Part shown: positions 62,700-64,000 of the stretch, one piece after another
Numbering within the stretch: position 1 is the stretch's first letter
How the letters are laid out: every line of letters begins with the position of its first letter
Assembly (NCBI GenBank): GCA_029851415.1
Contig: CM056743.1
Coordinates: forward strand, 65,812,186-65,876,185
Length of the DNA stretch: 64,000 nt
Reading direction: 5' to 3'
Source of the DNA: Eretmocerus hayati
Taxonomy: Eukaryota > Arthropoda > Insecta > Hymenoptera > Aphelinidae
Notes under the pieces: generated by a model
Told to the model about the DNA's origin: nothing
The model's input: the letters and a program-made list of their open reading frames with translations, nothing else
Databases searched by the model: none
Program-made: the position numbers and the translations under genes

Positions 62700-63820
62700 A
62701 AAGAAGGAAGGTTGCCCGCATCTACCCGTCTGCCCGTTCACAACCCGTGTGGCTCGAATTTTGCGAGATAGGCGGGGGAGTGAATCCCCGTGTCTATCCG
62801 TCTGCCCGTCCACGACCCGTAAGACTGGGATAAAGCCGAATCGAAGACGGATGATTGCCCTATCTACCCGTCTGCCCGTTCACAACCCGTAAGTCTCAGA
62901 TCTTGGGAGATACGTAGGGGAGTTGATACCCGTGTCTACCCGTGTGCCCGTTCTCTACCCGTGAAACCAGATTGGAGCCAAATTGAAGACAGGTGATTGC
63001 CCGCATCTACCCGTCTGCCCGTTCACAACCCGTGTGGCTCGAATTTTGCGAGATAGGCGGGGGAGTGAATCCCCGTGTCTATCCGTCTGCCCGTCCACGA
63101 CCCGTAAGACTGGGATAAAGCCGAATCGAAGACGGATGATTGCCCTATCTACCCGTCTGCCCGTTCACAACCCGTAAGTCTCAGATCTTGGGAGATACGT
63201 AGGGGAGTTGATACCCGTGTCTACCCGTGTGCCCGTTCTCTACCCGTAAAACCAGATTGGAGCCAAATTGAAGACAGGTGATTGCCCGTATCTACCCGTC
63301 TGCCCGTTTACGGCTCGTGTGGCTCGTATTTCGCGAGGAGGGCGGGGGAGTGAATCCCCGTGTCTATCCGTCTGCCCGTTCATGACCGTAAGACTGAAAT
63401 GAAGCCGAATCAAAGACGGAAGATGGCCGTATCTACCCGTCTGCCCGTTCACAACCCATGTGGCTCGGATCTTGCGAGATACGTAGGGGAGTCAATACCC
63501 GTGTCTACCCGTCTGCCCGTTCTCTACCCGTAAAACCAGATTGGAGCCAAATTGAAGACAGGTGATTGCCCGTATCTACCCGTCTGCCCGTTTACGGCCC
63601 GTGTGGCTCGTATTTCGCGAGGAGGGCGGGGGAGTGAATCCCCGTGTCTATCCGTCTGCCCGTTCATGACCGTAAGACTGGAATGAAGCCGAATCAAAGA
63701 CGGAAGATGGCCGTATCTACCCGTCTGCCCGTTCACAACCCATGTGGCTCGGATCTTGCGAGATACGTAGGGGAGTCAATACCCGTGTCTACCCGTCTGC
63801 CCGTTCTCTACCCGTAAAAC
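62700..63820 (+). repeat. 284-285 bp tetramer repeats near the window end
   Basis: 62700-62985 recurs at about 62985-63270 (offset about 285), and 63240-63523 recurs at 63524-63807 (offset 284). Each tetramer is x-y-x-y with the four tails in the same order. This shows the tetramer is the local unit of recent amplification here. Confidence 0.8.
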
Positions 63821-64000
63821 CAGATTGTAGCCAAATTGAAGACAGGTGATTGCCCGTATCTACCCGTCTGCCCGTTCACAACCCGGGTGGCTCGAATTTT
63901 GCGAGATAGGAGGGGGAGTGAATCCCCGTCTGCCCGTCCACGACCTGTGAGACTTGCATGAATCCGAATCAAAGAAGGAAGGTTGCCCGTATCTACCCGT

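Larger units (their letters stand above)
20043..64000 (+). repeat. Family B satellite array (about 44 kb, continues past window)
   Basis: About 600 tandem monomers of 71-72 bp, all in one orientation. Successive cores fall at 20071, 20142, 20214, 20285 and 20356. Each monomer carries the core TACCCGTCTGCCCGTTC, with CCCGT boxes 8-11 bp apart, followed by one of two tail classes. Tail x is GTGTGGCTCGAATYTTG, a variable part and a G-rich stretch (GGCGGGGCAGTG or GGGAGGGGAGTGCAT). Tail y is AGACTGRRATGAAGCCGAAT or ACCAGATTGGAGCCAAATTG, then AAGACRGRTGATTGCC. The array is CpG-rich. Short open frames throughout read the same repeat, and no gene interrupts the 44 kb. Confidence 0.95.

Noticed and set aside
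20043..64000. Well over a hundred 60-180 codon frames with MSTRLPVHDP / ARIYPSARSQPV type products
   Set aside because: All are translations of the 71 bp monomer. They occur in overlapping frames and on both strands, so they are repeat shadows, not genes.
20043..64000. CRISPR-like array (regularly recurring core with variable tails)
   Set aside because: The variable parts are themselves a few repeating classes, the unit is tandem and head-to-tail with no unique spacers, and the context is eukaryotic.

Overview
The window looks like eukaryotic, probably invertebrate (arthropod-like) nuclear DNA. It is dominated by two satellite families and is very gene-poor. Evidence for a eukaryote: splice-like borders around a short coding stretch, a tRNA-derived SINE-like fragment, several palindromic MITE-like elements, a TIR element with a TTA target duplication, serpin-like relics, and no bacterial-style operons. 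The clade is inferred only; no lineage-diagnostic gene is present.

Layout. (1) 1-3230: family A satellite, plus orientation. (2) 3231-3940: a 0.7 kb non-satellite island with one convincing short coding stretch (47 codons plus stop, possible last exon) and a candidate AATAAA signal. (3) 3941-10320: family A again, inverted. It is built of 37, 56 and about 123 bp modules, locally arranged as a 309 bp higher-order repeat (HOR). Because 309 is divisible by 3, a 1095-codon stop-free frame arises on the minus strand. (4) 10321-20040: a 9.7 kb non-satellite spacer. It holds a nested foldback structure (10449-about 14000) with serpin-like C-terminal relics in both arms, a candidate small secreted peptide (14147-14323, minus), hairpins and palindromes, a possible short LTR, a 1.1 kb TIR element (17282-18385), a tRNA-like fragment and a three-unit tandem repeat. 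(5) 20043-64000: family B satellite, all plus orientation, still running at the window end. It has about 71 bp monomers sharing the core TACCCGTCTGCCCGTTC, a 284 bp tetramer in places, and large near-identical duplications (about 1.6, 2.0, 3.9-4.0 and 4.3 kb).

Families A and B differ in most of their sequence but share a TACCCGTCTRCCCGT core and a recurring CCGT box every 8-11 bp, which suggests a common simple-repeat ancestor. I see no operon or pathway. Nearly all short frames in the satellites come from stop-poor repeats and are not annotated as genes. The most unusual items are the nested palindrome carrying degenerate serpin C-termini, the inverted family A arrays around a coding-like island, the satellite-derived giant open frame, and the recent kilobase-scale amplification (with a propagated micro-inversion) in family B.
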